From positions 4,092,001 through 4,156,000 of the forward strand of contig CM074765.1 of the NCBI GenBank assembly GCA_037355855.1: DNA of 64,000 bases. Direction: 5' to 3'. The stretch's first letter is position 1. Every line of letters begins with the position of its first letter. The DNA is from Pseudo-nitzschia pungens. Its lineage: Eukaryota; Bacillariophyta; Bacillariophyceae; Bacillariales; Bacillariaceae. Positions 1-10,477 of the stretch are shown in pieces. The translations under genes were made by a program, and so were the position numbers. Under the pieces are notes generated by a model. The model ran no database searches, was not told the DNA's origin, and saw nothing but the letters and a program-made list of their open reading frames with translations.

Positions 1-1
1 C

Positions 2-436
2 GGCCGGACCAGCCGCGGGGTCAAGGCCATGAAACTCCGGGAGGGAGACACCATTGCCGACATGAATGTCCTGGGGGGAGACGGAGGAAGCACCAAGCCC
101 GAAAAGGAAGAATTCGTCCTGTGCATCACGGAACAGGGCTACGGAAAACGCGTCTCGACCAAGGAATTCAGGGCCAAGTCCCGGGCAACCCTCGGCGTCA
201 TTGCCATCAAGTTCAAAGAGGCCAAGAAGAAGGTCGACGACAGCGTCAGCTGCTTTTGCATCGTCAACGAGGACGATGAGATCCTCGTCATCACGTCCAA
301 GGGGGTGATGGTCCGGCAAAAGGTGGCGCAGATTCCCTGCCAGGGCCGGTCCGCTACCGGGGTCATGGTCCAAAAGATCAACAAAGCCGATCGCATCACG
401 AGCATCAGCCTCGTGCCGACGCGCGAGACGAGCTGA
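2..436 (+). CDS. gyrA: DNA gyrase subunit A, C-terminal end (partial)
   Basis: This is the 3' end of a gene that begins outside the window. The frame is open from base 2 and ends at TGA 434-436. It reads through GRTSRGVKAMKL, EQGYGKRVSTKEFR and SRATLGVIAIKF, then ITSKGVMVRQKV and GRSATGVMVQKI. These are the repeating blades of the GyrA C-terminal beta-propeller, which wraps DNA around the enzyme. The ATG at 29 is an internal Met, not the start. Gyrase A with B introduces negative supercoils. A nuclear copy in a photosynthetic eukaryote normally serves the plastid, but the transit peptide would lie outside the window and cannot be checked. The tail ends soon after the last blade, without the long acidic extension of some bacteria. 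The family call is firm; plastid targeting is inferred. Confidence 0.9.
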   Translation, partial: GRTSRGVKAMKLREGDTIADMNVLGGDGGSTKPEKEEFVLCITEQGYGKRVSTKEFRAKSRATLGVIAIKFKEAKKKVDDSVSCFCIVNEDDEILVITSKGVMVRQKVAQIPCQGRSATGVMVQKINKADRITSISLVPTRETS

Positions 437-2888
437 GTGTATCCAGCGTCACGGATCGAAACGGAACGGAACGAATCCAAATCGGAATCCGAATCCCATT
501 CGACATCGAAAGTCAAATCGAAAATCGGAATTTACCATTGACGTGCTGTGGTTTCGTTCTTAAATGGTTTGAACACCAATGGTTCGTTCCTACAAAAAAA
601 TAATACAACTCTATTACCACACAATCATCCAAGCCTGTCTCTTCCATCTCACATCACGGTGTCTCCAAGCATAGTAAAGTTACCTGAAGCTCTGCGAATT
701 GAAAGGAAACACCACATTCTATCCATTCAAAAAAAGTGCAATATCCAGCTTGTTCAATTATGTGCTTGATTGGGAATATATTATTATGGAAAAATATTTT
801 ATAGTATTCATAACATGAAACATGAAACAGTTCGAAAGAAATTGACGCTGTTTCATTCTCCTTTAACCCCAAATGTGTTTTGCAAGTTCTTCAAGACCAT
901 TTTCCATCATTGGAAATACTACGCTCACATTGTTTTGCTATTGCAGGACAGCTACGGGTAGTAGCTAATGCACTGCAAATGACATTAGCATTCTGACTGC
1001 TATTTACTACTAATACTACTAGATGGAAGAAACAACAAGAAGCAGTAGATGATTCTTGGTCAAGAATTGCTGATGTGATCCATCAAAAACCATAGATACT
1101 CACAAAGACGAAATAATGTACAATAGATAGCTAATAGATATAACATAATTTGTGATTGCATTATGGTCTTTATCATTTTTACTAGCGTGATAGCAGAAGA
1201 AGATTGAAACGCCGCTGCTGGTGGTGGTTCTAACTAGTAGAACTACGTGCTGAGCTTTTCACTTCGTTCAGGACGAGGAGCTTATGACACCAGTTTGTTA
1301 TTCTTCTTGTCGAGGATGCAAAGTGATTAGCAAAAATTGAGTGTACTAATACTGGGAAAACTTCCATGATATCATCCAACCTCCAGTTAAAATCAAAAAT
1401 TGTCGATCAACTGCTTTCTCCAACGTACCGTAAATATGGTCTGTGTCTTGACGCATCATACAATCAGTGAATCGTTTATTAAAATTCCAACTTACACCGC
1501 AATTTTAAGTGTCTTGGACACCGAACGTTTGCGTGCACAATTCAATCCGTGTACCGTACGTCTATTACAGTATATAATTACGTAATAGGTACGTGTTGTA
1601 CTGATACCGAGATTTCCAATATTTCGATATTTTCCAGCCTGTCCCTGTTGTTTGCGCGACGAGACCAACCCGATTGGGCACTACAAGTAAGGTTAATCAA
1701 AGTTTTTCAGGGATAAAATGCATGTGTATAATATAAGTACATAATTTGGAAACAGTTTTCATTCTTATCATCAGATTCGTTGAGATTGACACGTAGGCAA
1801 CAGACGAATTAATTAAGGGGGAAAGAATCCGACTAACTCTGTCATGTTCGAAAACGTACTACACGTACAAGAAGTGCGTCTGACCGTTTGTTGATTGCCA
1901 CCCAACGTTCCACTCATTTCAGTGACTTCAGTAGCGATTAGGCACTAATCAAAGTTTTTCATTAATAAAATGCATGTGCTGTACAAGTACACGTACATAA
2001 TTTGGAAATACACGTACATAATTTGGAAATAGTTTTCATTCTTATCATCAGATTCGTTGAGACACGTACGTACCGGTAGGCAACAGACGAATTGAGGGGG
2101 AAAGAATCCGACTTTCAAACACGTACTACAAGAAGTAAGATTACGGTAAGAGTTTAGTGTGCAAAGGTATCGTGTGTTTGTTTCGCTCATTCTGTTTTTG
2201 AGTGGTTGTGTTGTTTGTCGGTGCCGAAACACGATCACGAAGAATGAAAAGAATGATAAGGTAACTTCTTTGATACCTTTAACAGAAGGTGGAACGACAA
2301 CAACAGCCGTCAGTTGTGTTTACCCATTTCCCATTTTGGCCGCTCTTGATGGATGCTTCGGATGCCGTGCCGGTGAAGTGTTTTCATTCTTTCATCTGCT
2401 AAAATGCGCCAACCATCCCCAACAAAAAGTGACGACGATCTTGAGACCCTTAATGTCCTTGGATGATTGTATTGAAGAATAAGAAGACGCAAGTTCCCTC
2501 GTCGATCCTCTACCATACAGAGTTAAGAATATTATTATTGTTTCAAATAACTCTCGCACTGGCAGTCCTCATAACTTATCCGCATCCTAGCGCTTCAATC
2601 ACTGATTAACAAACGCGATCCCAGTTCCTAGTTGTGTTGAAAAAAAAAGAACCGGAACAAAAAAATGAAAATAGTATGGTACTACGAGTAACATTACTCT
2701 TAGGACTACTTTTGATACATTCCCAGTACCGCATACTTGTACTGAAACACCGTTACTATTGTATTGGTATTGCTTTTAGAGTACTGCTAAAATTGTCGTT
2801 AGAAAATTAGAAAATCTGATAATTTCTGCTGAAGTCGGAAAGTGCGAAGCTCATCACCTCGTCAAGTAGAGGTTTAGTCTCGATTACA
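437..2888. other. Intergenic region, no gene supported
   Basis: AT-rich DNA between the gyrA tail and the next gene on the opposite strand. The short open frames here (for example 2159-2482) start at non-ATG codons and show no recognisable domain. The only structure I can support is the tandem duplication at 1694-2140, listed separately. Confidence 0.6.
1694..2140. repeat. Degenerate tandem duplication, two copies about 252 bp apart
   Basis: The block starting TAATCAAAGTTTTTCA at 1694 recurs at 1946. Both copies continue through ATAAAATGCATGTG, ATAATTTGGAAA, TTTTCATTCTTATCATCAG, GGCAACAGACGAATT and GGGGGAAAGAATCCGACT. They end in a shared ACGTACTAC...AAGAAGT stretch. Copy 2 also contains a short internal duplication of CACGTACATAATTTGGAAA near 1990-2030. 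The copies differ by small indels, so the event is not recent. No coding function is visible. Confidence 0.8.
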
Positions 2889-4472
2889 TCAAAAACACCC
2901 ACCAAAGTCTTTCTGGGAGAGATCAAACGATAGATTTACAGGAGATTTCGTACCACCATTACTTTCTGCCTTTCCAATTCTTGCAAGCGAATCTGCCCTA
3001 AACTTGCTTCGACATCGCTTCATAGCTTCTGCCACTCTTCTATGAAGAACTCCCAAATCAGCGATCTCCGTGTAATACCCGTTCTCTTGGTTGAATTGTA
3101 AGAAATGCAGCCCCTGTAAGCAGGAGTCGTAGATGATGGTTTCTGCAATCCTCTGGATCCCTTCGGGCCCCCCATAGCCGTCGCCGTTTTCCTTGTGACT
3201 TTTTAAATAGCTCTTGAATCCCTCGTTTGCGAACATGATTTTTCGAAATGCGATGTTCCCTACGTGATTAGAATGATGATCGCCACCGGCTCTCGGGGTT
3301 CCCAGAATCACGAAATCAACTTCCGGACATTCGATGCCCAGAAAGGGTTTCATGGCTCCCAGGGCTGCCTTTTTCCATCTTCGCCGTTTCATGGCCAATT
3401 CTTGTTCTTTTTGAAAAGAGTCCATTGCCATTCGTACCTTGATCAACCGCAAAAGATTGTCCTTCTTGCATTGTCCTGTTTGCATCTGAGGCATGTCTCC
3501 TACAGGGATCCCAAAGCTTCGAAGACTGTAACAACATTCGATTCGGTTCCCGCGATGTATGCGCAATAATTTTCGTCCCTCTTTTCCTATCCATACCATA
3601 AACAATGAGGTGATGAGTCGATAGATCGGTTCATCCGGAACGCATAAATGCACGGCACCCCAAAAAAGAGGTATCGCTTCGAACATCTTTCGGAGACGAA
3701 GCTTGTGATTGCCGAAGGAATATCTATCACTTGTAGTCGATATGCTCATGTTGAGCATTCCGATGTAAACTATTCCATTGCGTTGGGTAGAGACGTCTTC
3801 GGACATGATCGAGAACAGCATGTACACATACACCCTAAACATGATGTCCAAAGGGAAGTTTTTCTTTGAGTGATTTTGAGAAAAAGTGAAGACGACAATT
3901 CTTCTTCCGACGATATCCCGAGAGGGTAATATTTGGAACTGCCCATCTTTCATATAAGCTATCTCTTCGTCGGTCAAGTCCGTGATGAACAAACGCCTTG
4001 TCAGGGCAACTTCCCCAAATAGATCTGATAAGAAATCGAGGCACCTGCAATATCGAAAAGCAGCCATCTTCGCATCGAACCTTACCGATCTCAGAAATCT
4101 CAGTCTAAACTCCTCAGTTTGAATGTAAAGGCTATGCAATTCAAGACCACGTTCATGAGCACGTTTGTCCTCTTGGGGTAGCCGGTTTATCTGTTTCTGC
4201 ATGTCGTTCAAGGCAACATTGATCCTCTCGGTTGTTTCTTCGATGGCGTGTGTTTTGTTTCCGCGTACCATCGCGTCGTTGAACTCTCGTTCTCTTTGTT
4301 CGATACGTAACAATTCCTCTGCCCATATTCCCTCCATTGCCAGTGGATTCGAGGAAACGTCGGTTTCTTCAAAGTATTGTTGAAAAATAATTCGTGAGAG
4401 TTGGGACGATGAGGTTGTACCACCATTGTCCTCTTTCGGCTCCTCTTCCATCTTCGAATTTCTCCCTTCCAT
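2889..4472 (-). CDS. CRAL-TRIO-like domain plus DUF6824 domain protein
   Basis: A single-exon frame of about 527 residues. I chose the first ATG (4470-4472, MEGRNSKMEEE); the frame is open upstream only to a TTG. The N-terminal third is charged and helical. The middle (MKDGQFQILPSRDIVGRR through VHLCVPDEPIYRLITSLF) has the layout of a CRAL-TRIO/Sec14 lipid-binding fold. The C-terminal part, from PEVDFVILGTPRAGG through HVGNIAFRKIMF, IQRIAETII and GYYTEIADLGVLHRRVAEAMK, matches the DUF6824 pattern, a domain amplified in diatoms. In most DUF6824 proteins the first block is nearer DVLxGRG; here it is FVILGTPRAGG, a divergent version. CRAL-TRIO domains bind small hydrophobic ligands; DUF6824 has no established function that I know of. 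No signal peptide or membrane segment is evident. The DUF6824 call is good; the CRAL-TRIO call is moderate. Confidence 0.75.
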   Translation of the reverse strand: MEGRNSKMEEEPKEDNGGTTSSSQLSRIIFQQYFEETDVSSNPLAMEGIWAEELLRIEQREREFNDAMVRGNKTHAIEETTERINVALNDMQKQINRLPQEDKRAHERGLELHSLYIQTEEFRLRFLRSVRFDAKMAAFRYCRCLDFLSDLFGEVALTRRLFITDLTDEEIAYMKDGQFQILPSRDIVGRRIVVFTFSQNHSKKNFPLDIMFRVYVYMLFSIMSEDVSTQRNGIVYIGMLNMSISTTSDRYSFGNHKLRLRKMFEAIPLFWGAVHLCVPDEPIYRLITSLFMVWIGKEGRKLLRIHRGNRIECCYSLRSFGIPVGDMPQMQTGQCKKDNLLRLIKVRMAMDSFQKEQELAMKRRRWKKAALGAMKPFLGIECPEVDFVILGTPRAGGDHHSNHVGNIAFRKIMFANEGFKSYLKSHKENGDGYGGPEGIQRIAETIIYDSCLQGLHFLQFNQENGYYTEIADLGVLHRRVAEAMKRCRSKFRADSLARIGKAESNGGTKSPVNLSFDLSQKDFGGCF

Positions 4473-5378
4473 CAAATTGTATTTTAATCGTCCAGCAGAT
4501 CTCAAAGATTTTCTCCCGAGCGTTTGTTGGTCCTCTCTCCGCGGTTCATAATGAGGAGTACTTTTTTGACACCCAGTTACAGTTAGTTACTGTTACTAAT
4601 GCAAACAAGGATGTTTTGTATGCGAATCTTGTTATTACCAGTGTGCTGTACGGGTAGTACGCCTTCAGAAACGGGGACAGATGAGAGATGAGGTGACCTT
4701 CGATCTTTCAGAGATAGAAATAACTTTTGTTGAGAAGGGCCCAGGTAAAAAAAGGTTCTTTTTTCGAAACTGGCAATAAACAAAAATCAGAGAGAAAAGA
4801 ACCCTTTTTCTAAATAATGAAAAACTTTCAGTGGAAGTTTATTCGTTCTTCTTTATTATTCATCCGCTACAAATCAAATTTTGACAATTGTTTTATCTCA
4901 TCAAAGACAAAGTGTTTGGCTCTAAAAGGGAAAATCATCCCAAAGAATGTTCTATGATCATACAAGTGGTCTCCTTTCAATAACCTTACCGTACGGTACG
5001 TTAACAAAGTTGAGATTAAAAAAATCTGCACATTGACGTCGAAAGATCGATTGACTAGTTCCGTATTACCGCTTCGTCGAAAACGACGCGTTACACTGCC
5101 AATCGGATTTTGATGGATTCAAATACCGTACCGATAAATAGGCCTGGTCGACAACGTAAGGTTACGTCTCACTTTTTTCATTCGTATCAGCTCTCAGTTG
5201 TTTCGGCTCGTGGCTCTTGGCTATTGGCTCCCAATCCAGCTATTGATCCGATTCACCGAAGATATCTATAATAGGTATGAATCTTATTTTCGTACTCATA
5301 ATGTATTATTTTTAGGCATATGAATCTTCAAATTAAGAAGATTATGTACGTGGCCTTAAGGTACGTTGACCTTAGTCC
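4473..5378. other. Intergenic region, likely 5' flank of the DUF6824 gene
   Basis: AT-rich with no gene supported. It carries several self-complementary motifs of the kind seen in other intergenic stretches here, for example CCGTACGGTACG near 4990 and GTACGTTGAC near 5361. No promoter element can be assigned. Confidence 0.5.
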
Positions 5379-6596
5379 AGGAGCGGTCGGAAATAGAAAA
5401 ACGCGCGCACCGCGCAAAAGGTTAAGTTTTTTCAAAATGGTACGTATGAACTTACCGTACATACTACATATATCAACGTGTGATCTACGTATTACTACGT
5501 AGAACGTGATAAATGAATTTAAAAAGCGGTCGGAAATAGAAAAACGTGCGCACCGCGCGACAGGTTAAGTTTTTTCAAAATGATACGTATGAACTTACCG
5601 TACATTCTACATATATAAATGTGTGATTTACGTATTAATACGTAGAACGAGATAAGTAACGTTCATGAAAAAATCTCCACGATTCAAATTTAAAAAAGGG
5701 GGCACCGGGAAACTAAAAATTGGTTTTCTTTACGTAACGTACGTAATTAAAATTAAAATTACGTACGTAATTAATTAATTACGTACGTAATTAATTAATT
5801 ACGTACGTAATTAATATTACGTACGATTGGATTTAATTACGTACGATTGGATTTAATTACGTACGATTGGATTTAATTACGCACGATTTCACAATTAAGC
5901 TCTTGAGTGGCTTATATCATAATTAAATAAGCCAAATAACATTAAAAATATACTTAAGCCTATCAATGTTGTGCGTAGGCTATTTAAAAGGCTTATGTTT
6001 TACATTTATAAAGGACATATTTGAATTATTATTGCCTTGTTAAATTGGCTACTTTACCTATTTAAGCCACATAGTTACGTAATTAATCTTCAATCGTACG
6101 TAATTAAATCCAATCGTACGTAATTAAATCCAATCGTACGTAATTAAATCCAATCGTACGTAATATTAATTACGTACGTAATTAATTAATTACGTACGTA
6201 ATTAATTAATTACGTACGTAATTTTAATTTTAATTACGTGAACCAAAAAAAAACTATTTTTAGTTTCCCGGTTCCCCCTTTTAAATTTGAATCGTGGAGA
6301 TTTTTTTCATGAACGTTACTTATCTCGTTCTACGTATTAATACGTAAATCACACATTGATATATGTAGTATGTACGGTAGGTTCATACGTATCATTTTGA
6401 AAAACTTAACCTGTCGCGCGGTGCGCACGTTTTTCTATTTCCGATCCCCATTAAATTTTGAATCGTGGAGTCCTACGAAGTAATACGTAGATCACACGTT
6501 GATATAATATGTAGGATATGTATGGTAAGTTCATATCATTTTGAAAAACTTAACGTGCCGCGCATTGCGCGCGTTTTTCTATTTCCGACCGCTCCT
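5379..6596. repeat. Long inverted repeat (foldback element), about 1.2 kb
   Basis: The left end AGGAGCGGTCGGAAATAG (5379) is matched by its reverse complement ending at 6596. The two arms of roughly 510 bp stay complementary almost throughout, around an AT-rich loop of about 195 bp (near 5890-6084). Each arm has two parts. The outer part holds two direct copies of a roughly 145-bp unit containing ACGTGCGCACCGCGC and TTAAGTTTTTTCAAAATG. The inner part is a run of TACGTACGTAATTAATTAATT and TACGATTGGATTTAAT repeats. No open frame of note lies inside and no target-site duplication is obvious at the borders. It could be a foldback or MITE-type transposon without coding capacity, or a hairpin made by an inverted duplication. 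Confidence 0.9.
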
Positions 6597-6837
6597 GTAA
6601 CAAGAGTAAGTGTTCACTTCGTTTCACCCGAGAAATGTCAACTCCCTGAAATCACATTTATTGCTCGTCGATTGATACCTTCTTCGTGTTTTTCAATGAC
6701 TTTGACTGCTGTACCCGTAGAGCGTTCCGTTTTCAATAATTAACATTGATTTTAAGAGCACACCACATGTATCGGTATATGAGCAATAGTGTTAATTTAC
6801 TATCACATGTCGTTTTTTCGCACAATGATTTTTACTT

Positions 6838-6983
6838 AGACAAAGCAAGACCTCCTTGAGAGGCTCCACCAAAAGTTTGGTCTTCGATCCTAACCCGAGA
6901 CAAAGCACCCCACCAGGTTCCACCCAAAGTTTGGTCTCTACTACTATGATTTGAGACAAAACACCTCCGCAGACTCGACTTGC
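6838..6983. repeat. Short tandem repeat array next to the retrotransposon
   Basis: Two and a part copies of a 55-60 bp unit that opens AGACAAAGCA or AGACAAAACA, contains CTCCACC-AAAGTTTGGTCT, and returns to the opening. Read on the minus strand it stays open and gives a repeated peptide of the form TKLxVEPxxxVLCL, but the frame is only 65 codons and its ATG falls across the transposon junction. I therefore list it as a repeat, not a gene. Confidence 0.6.
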
Positions 6984-6988
6984 ATTCA

Positions 6989-7183
6989 TGCCATACCCCG
7001 GGTCTACTAGTGATTAGAAAGTAGTAGTGATATGCAAATTGTGAGCTCTATTGATTAGTCTATTTGCTACAGATCCAGCAACCCTCCTGAATCGGCGATT
7101 CCATCGGATCGCTAATCTTTTCTTTTATCCCTATCCTTAATCCAGTCCCGAGTGGGCTCGTGACTGTATTCCGGTGCACGGCA
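6989..7183 (-). repeat. 3' LTR of the Ty3/Gypsy element
   Basis: 195 bp, starting TGCCATACCCC and ending GTGCACGGCA on the plus strand, so TG...CA termini in both readings. It appears identical to the other LTR by direct reading. The plus-strand left border is preceded by the ATTCA target duplication. Confidence 0.97.
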
Positions 7184-7207
7184 TGCTCCTCCATGGTACT
7201 GTAACAA

Positions 7208-10200
7208 TTACTTCTCTGGTTCAGGGCTATCCCTGCAATAATAGGGATGGACTCTCCTGATGTTAACCCGGTCAGTTACAAAAGGAGCAGTTTCAATAGT
7301 TACAGTTCCATTATCATGGGCCTTGAGCACCTTGTAAGGTCCTTGCCGTGGGAAGGATAGTTTTGGAATAATGCCCTTCCTTTCCAGGGTGACATAGTCT
7401 CCTTCTTTATAAACATGGGGGATCCTCTTCTGGTTTTCCCTGATGTTGCTCTTGTGGATGCTTTTCTGCTTCCTTGCTTGGATTGCTTCCCAATCCACTG
7501 GGAAGTTCACCGGCATGAACATGTCTCGACCAAACACCAGTTGCGCTGGGGAGTACCCCAGGGTGGTATGGATGGCGCTTCTGATAGCATATGCTGCCTT
7601 GGTGGTGAATTCCTCAAAAGGGTCCTCCTCGTGGAGGTCCCTGTTTTCTAGGTTGAAGGACAACAGACAGTCCTTTAATACCTGATGGATCCTTTCCAAC
7701 ACCGAGTTGGATTGTGGGTTCCAAGCCCCACTGGGCTTTCTTTTCATCCCCATGTTCTCGCAGAGCTCTTGGAACTCTGCTTTGAACTCACTCCCGCCAT
7801 CAAAGCCAATTTCCTTTGGGCGCGGATATCTTGCCAGCCAGGTACTGTCCAACAATCGTTGAGTTTCTGCTGCATTTGGGGAGTCCTTCAGGTGAGCCAG
7901 TTCAAACCATCCGGTCACTGGGTCCACCATGGTGAGGACATGGATTTGGTAGTCTTTACCATTTTTGTTGTGGACAGTTGCAGGTCCCCAGAGGTCCACA
8001 TTGACCCTCTGCCATTTGGTGACCTCAGCTGCTTTTTCCGGTAGTAGTCCATACTTCTTCCGGCCACTCTTCTTAAACATCTGACACGTGTGGCAGTGTT
8101 TGCAGAGGTCCTGAACGTCCTTCCGTAGGCCTTTCCAGGTGAACACTGAGCGTATGCTCTGTTCCATTCTCTTTTCTCCGGGATGGACCAACATGCTGTG
8201 GTACCATTCCATGACTCTGTCCTTGAGTTTGTCGGGAATCAGAATCTTTCCTTCTTTGTGGATTAGGTTGTAACCTTCCACCATTTTGGTGGTTAGTCGA
8301 TTGTCTTTTTCCAGAGCTCTCATGATTCCTGTGTCCTTTTGCTGGTAGAACTGAATCATGTCCGGGGCAAGTGGGAATGGACTATTGCCCTGGAATTCTT
8401 CCGGCGCTTCTCCAAGTGGGAATAGGAGTTGCCGGAGGTGCTCTTCCTCATCCGCGTAGGTGAGGGGCTTATTTGGTGGTAGCCATTCCACCGTATCTGC
8501 TGGGTCATCCGTAATATCCAGTCGTGATAGTGCATCTGCTGCATCGTTGTCTTTGCCAGCCACATGCTTGACTACCGGGTGGAACTCCTCCATGAGGAGT
8601 CTCCACCGGACCATCCGTTGGGTGGGCATCTGCTGATAGAGCAGGTTAAGGTGGTCTGTGTGAATAATCACATCTTGTCCTCGTAGGATTCCTTCGAATG
8701 CCTTCAGGCCTTCTACTATGCCCAGGAGTTCTTTTTCTCCAACAGTGTAGTTGAGCTGCGCCGAGTTCAGCTTCCGGGTGTAGAAACCAAGGGGCTTGCC
8801 ATCCTGGCATACCGTGGCTCCCAGTTGCCTATCGCTGGCGTCTGAGTAGAGATGAAATGGTTTCGTGAAATCCGGGAATGTGAGTTTCGCTTCATCTGCG
8901 AGCATCCTCTTCGCCTCCATGAAAGCTTTCTGCTCTGCTGGACCCCAGTACCAATTCATTTTGCCCTTTTTCCCTGCTAGTTTGTTCAGAGGGGCTAGGA
9001 TGTGGGAGCGGCGCTTCCACATGTCCCGGTAGAAATTTACCATTCCAAGGAACATCTTGAGTTGCTTGGTGTTCTTGGGGGCTTCCAGGCGCTTCATCGC
9101 CTCCAGCTTCTTTGGCTGGGGCTGAATGCCCTCTGTTGTTAACAGAAATCCCAGATATTCCACTTCTTTTTGCATGAAAAAGGATTTTCGTAGGTTGGCT
9201 CGAAAGCCGGCGTCATCCAGTCTTTGTAGGACTGTATCGATTTTGTTGAGGTGATCCTGTTCAGATTCTCCCTCCCGCTGAATGATCAGGATATCATCAA
9301 TATAGACAAGAACGTAGTCCAGATCCCCTAGTAGGTTCATCATGACCGATTGGAAGATATCCGGCGCACAAGCAATCCCCATTGCTAGTCTCTTGTAGGC
9401 ATACTTTCCCCACGGCAGAATGGTGGAGCAGAGTTTCTGGCTCTCTTTGCAGATGGGGATGGTGTAGTAACCTTGGGACAGGTCCAGCGCCGTAGCTGAT
9501 TTGAACTTTTGGAGCCTTTGGATTGTTTCCCCTATTCGTGGTAGTGGGAATGGTTTTCGTTGGATGGCGGCGTTCATTTTCCGGAAGTCGGTGAGAACTC
9601 GGATATCGCCTGTTTTCTTTGGTTGACAGAAGGTCGGGGACGCCCATGGTGAGTCATCATCGTGGGGGAGTTTTTCCAATACCCCGATGTCACAGAGCCT
9701 GGTGATCTCCTTTCGTAGTGCCTGTTCAAAGGCATGGGGTACGGAGTAGTACCTCTGTCGGACCGGTTTGACCCCTGGTTGGAGTTCAATGGACACCGGT
9801 TCTATGTTCTTCAGTAGTCCCAGACCTCCTCCAAAGAGTGTCGGGAATTTCTTCAGTGTTTTCTTCAAGGCTTCCTTGGATTCCGCAGTAATCTCTAGTT
9901 CGTTGACCATAGCGTCTATATCGACTTTGGAGTAGTCTGCGTCCAAGATTTTGGCTTGCCTTTCTTCCTCTTGTTGGAGGATTGGACTCTGTGTGTTGGC
10001 AAAGAATACTGCCTCACATTTGTCCGGGTTCGAGAGCTCCCCCATCCCCTTCATGGGAATAGTGTCACCCTGCCATTCTATTGTTCGGGAGCTGTATTTT
10101 ATGTCCAGTCGCAGTTGTGCCATTAGATCGGATCCTATAATCATGTCATAGGGTACTTCCTCATGGTGATGATACTCATCCACTTGGAAGGTCCATTTGA

Positions 10201-10477
10201 TGGTCTTAGAGTTTGAAAATTCTATCAGCCTTAGTCCCACTGAAGCCGCAGACTTGGTTCTGAACTTGCCTCCGTACGTGTTGTAGGTGACAGATCTTTG
10301 GTCTCGGTTCGTTAGTTGACTTCGGTCGACAAATTGCCTTAGTATGATGGATTTGGAGCAGCCAGAGTCTAGTAGGCCCCGGAGCATCCTCCCCCTTCCC
10401 TTGTGGTCCAGTACCTCCACACAGACGTCCGCAAACCTGTTGATGATGCGGGGTCCCGAGTGGATGGTATCGGCCAT
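7208..10477 (-). CDS. pol: Retrotransposon Pol polyprotein (PR-RT-RH-INT)
   Basis: 1089 residues. An aspartic protease lies at the N-terminus with active-site GLLDSGCSKS (Asp about 37; DSG rather than the commoner DTG). The reverse transcriptase has the catalytic VYIDDILI box (about 391-398). RNase H follows, with HLYSDASDRQLGA and the HTDHLNLL region. The integrase has an H-H-C-C zinc finger (HSMLVHPGEKR to CKHCHTCQ) and a D,D,E core: VDLWGP (about 827), GFDGGSEF (about 892) and VLERIHQ about 35 residues later. A short tail with GPYKVLKAHDNGTV follows; no chromodomain is recognisable. All catalytic residues expected for the group are present. The ATG directly abuts the TGA of gag and is in the same frame. 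Confidence 0.97.
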   Translation of the reverse strand: MADTIHSGPRIINRFADVCVEVLDHKGRGRMLRGLLDSGCSKSIILRQFVDRSQLTNRDQRSVTYNTYGGKFRTKSAASVGLRLIEFSNSKTIKWTFQVDEYHHHEEVPYDMIIGSDLMAQLRLDIKYSSRTIEWQGDTIPMKGMGELSNPDKCEAVFFANTQSPILQQEEERQAKILDADYSKVDIDAMVNELEITAESKEALKKTLKKFPTLFGGGLGLLKNIEPVSIELQPGVKPVRQRYYSVPHAFEQALRKEITRLCDIGVLEKLPHDDDSPWASPTFCQPKKTGDIRVLTDFRKMNAAIQRKPFPLPRIGETIQRLQKFKSATALDLSQGYYTIPICKESQKLCSTILPWGKYAYKRLAMGIACAPDIFQSVMMNLLGDLDYVLVYIDDILIIQREGESEQDHLNKIDTVLQRLDDAGFRANLRKSFFMQKEVEYLGFLLTTEGIQPQPKKLEAMKRLEAPKNTKQLKMFLGMVNFYRDMWKRRSHILAPLNKLAGKKGKMNWYWGPAEQKAFMEAKRMLADEAKLTFPDFTKPFHLYSDASDRQLGATVCQDGKPLGFYTRKLNSAQLNYTVGEKELLGIVEGLKAFEGILRGQDVIIHTDHLNLLYQQMPTQRMVRWRLLMEEFHPVVKHVAGKDNDAADALSRLDITDDPADTVEWLPPNKPLTYADEEEHLRQLLFPLGEAPEEFQGNSPFPLAPDMIQFYQQKDTGIMRALEKDNRLTTKMVEGYNLIHKEGKILIPDKLKDRVMEWYHSMLVHPGEKRMEQSIRSVFTWKGLRKDVQDLCKHCHTCQMFKKSGRKKYGLLPEKAAEVTKWQRVNVDLWGPATVHNKNGKDYQIHVLTMVDPVTGWFELAHLKDSPNAAETQRLLDSTWLARYPRPKEIGFDGGSEFKAEFQELCENMGMKRKPSGAWNPQSNSVLERIHQVLKDCLLSFNLENRDLHEEDPFEEFTTKAAYAIRSAIHTTLGYSPAQLVFGRDMFMPVNFPVDWEAIQARKQKSIHKSNIRENQKRIPHVYKEGDYVTLERKGIIPKLSFPRQGPYKVLKAHDNGTVTIETAPFVTDRVNIRRVHPYYCRDSPEPEK

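Noticed and set aside
2159..2482. Possible small secreted protein (hydrophobic start, Cys-rich)
   Set aside because: The frame begins with GTG, has no ATG near the start, and shows no homologous pattern.
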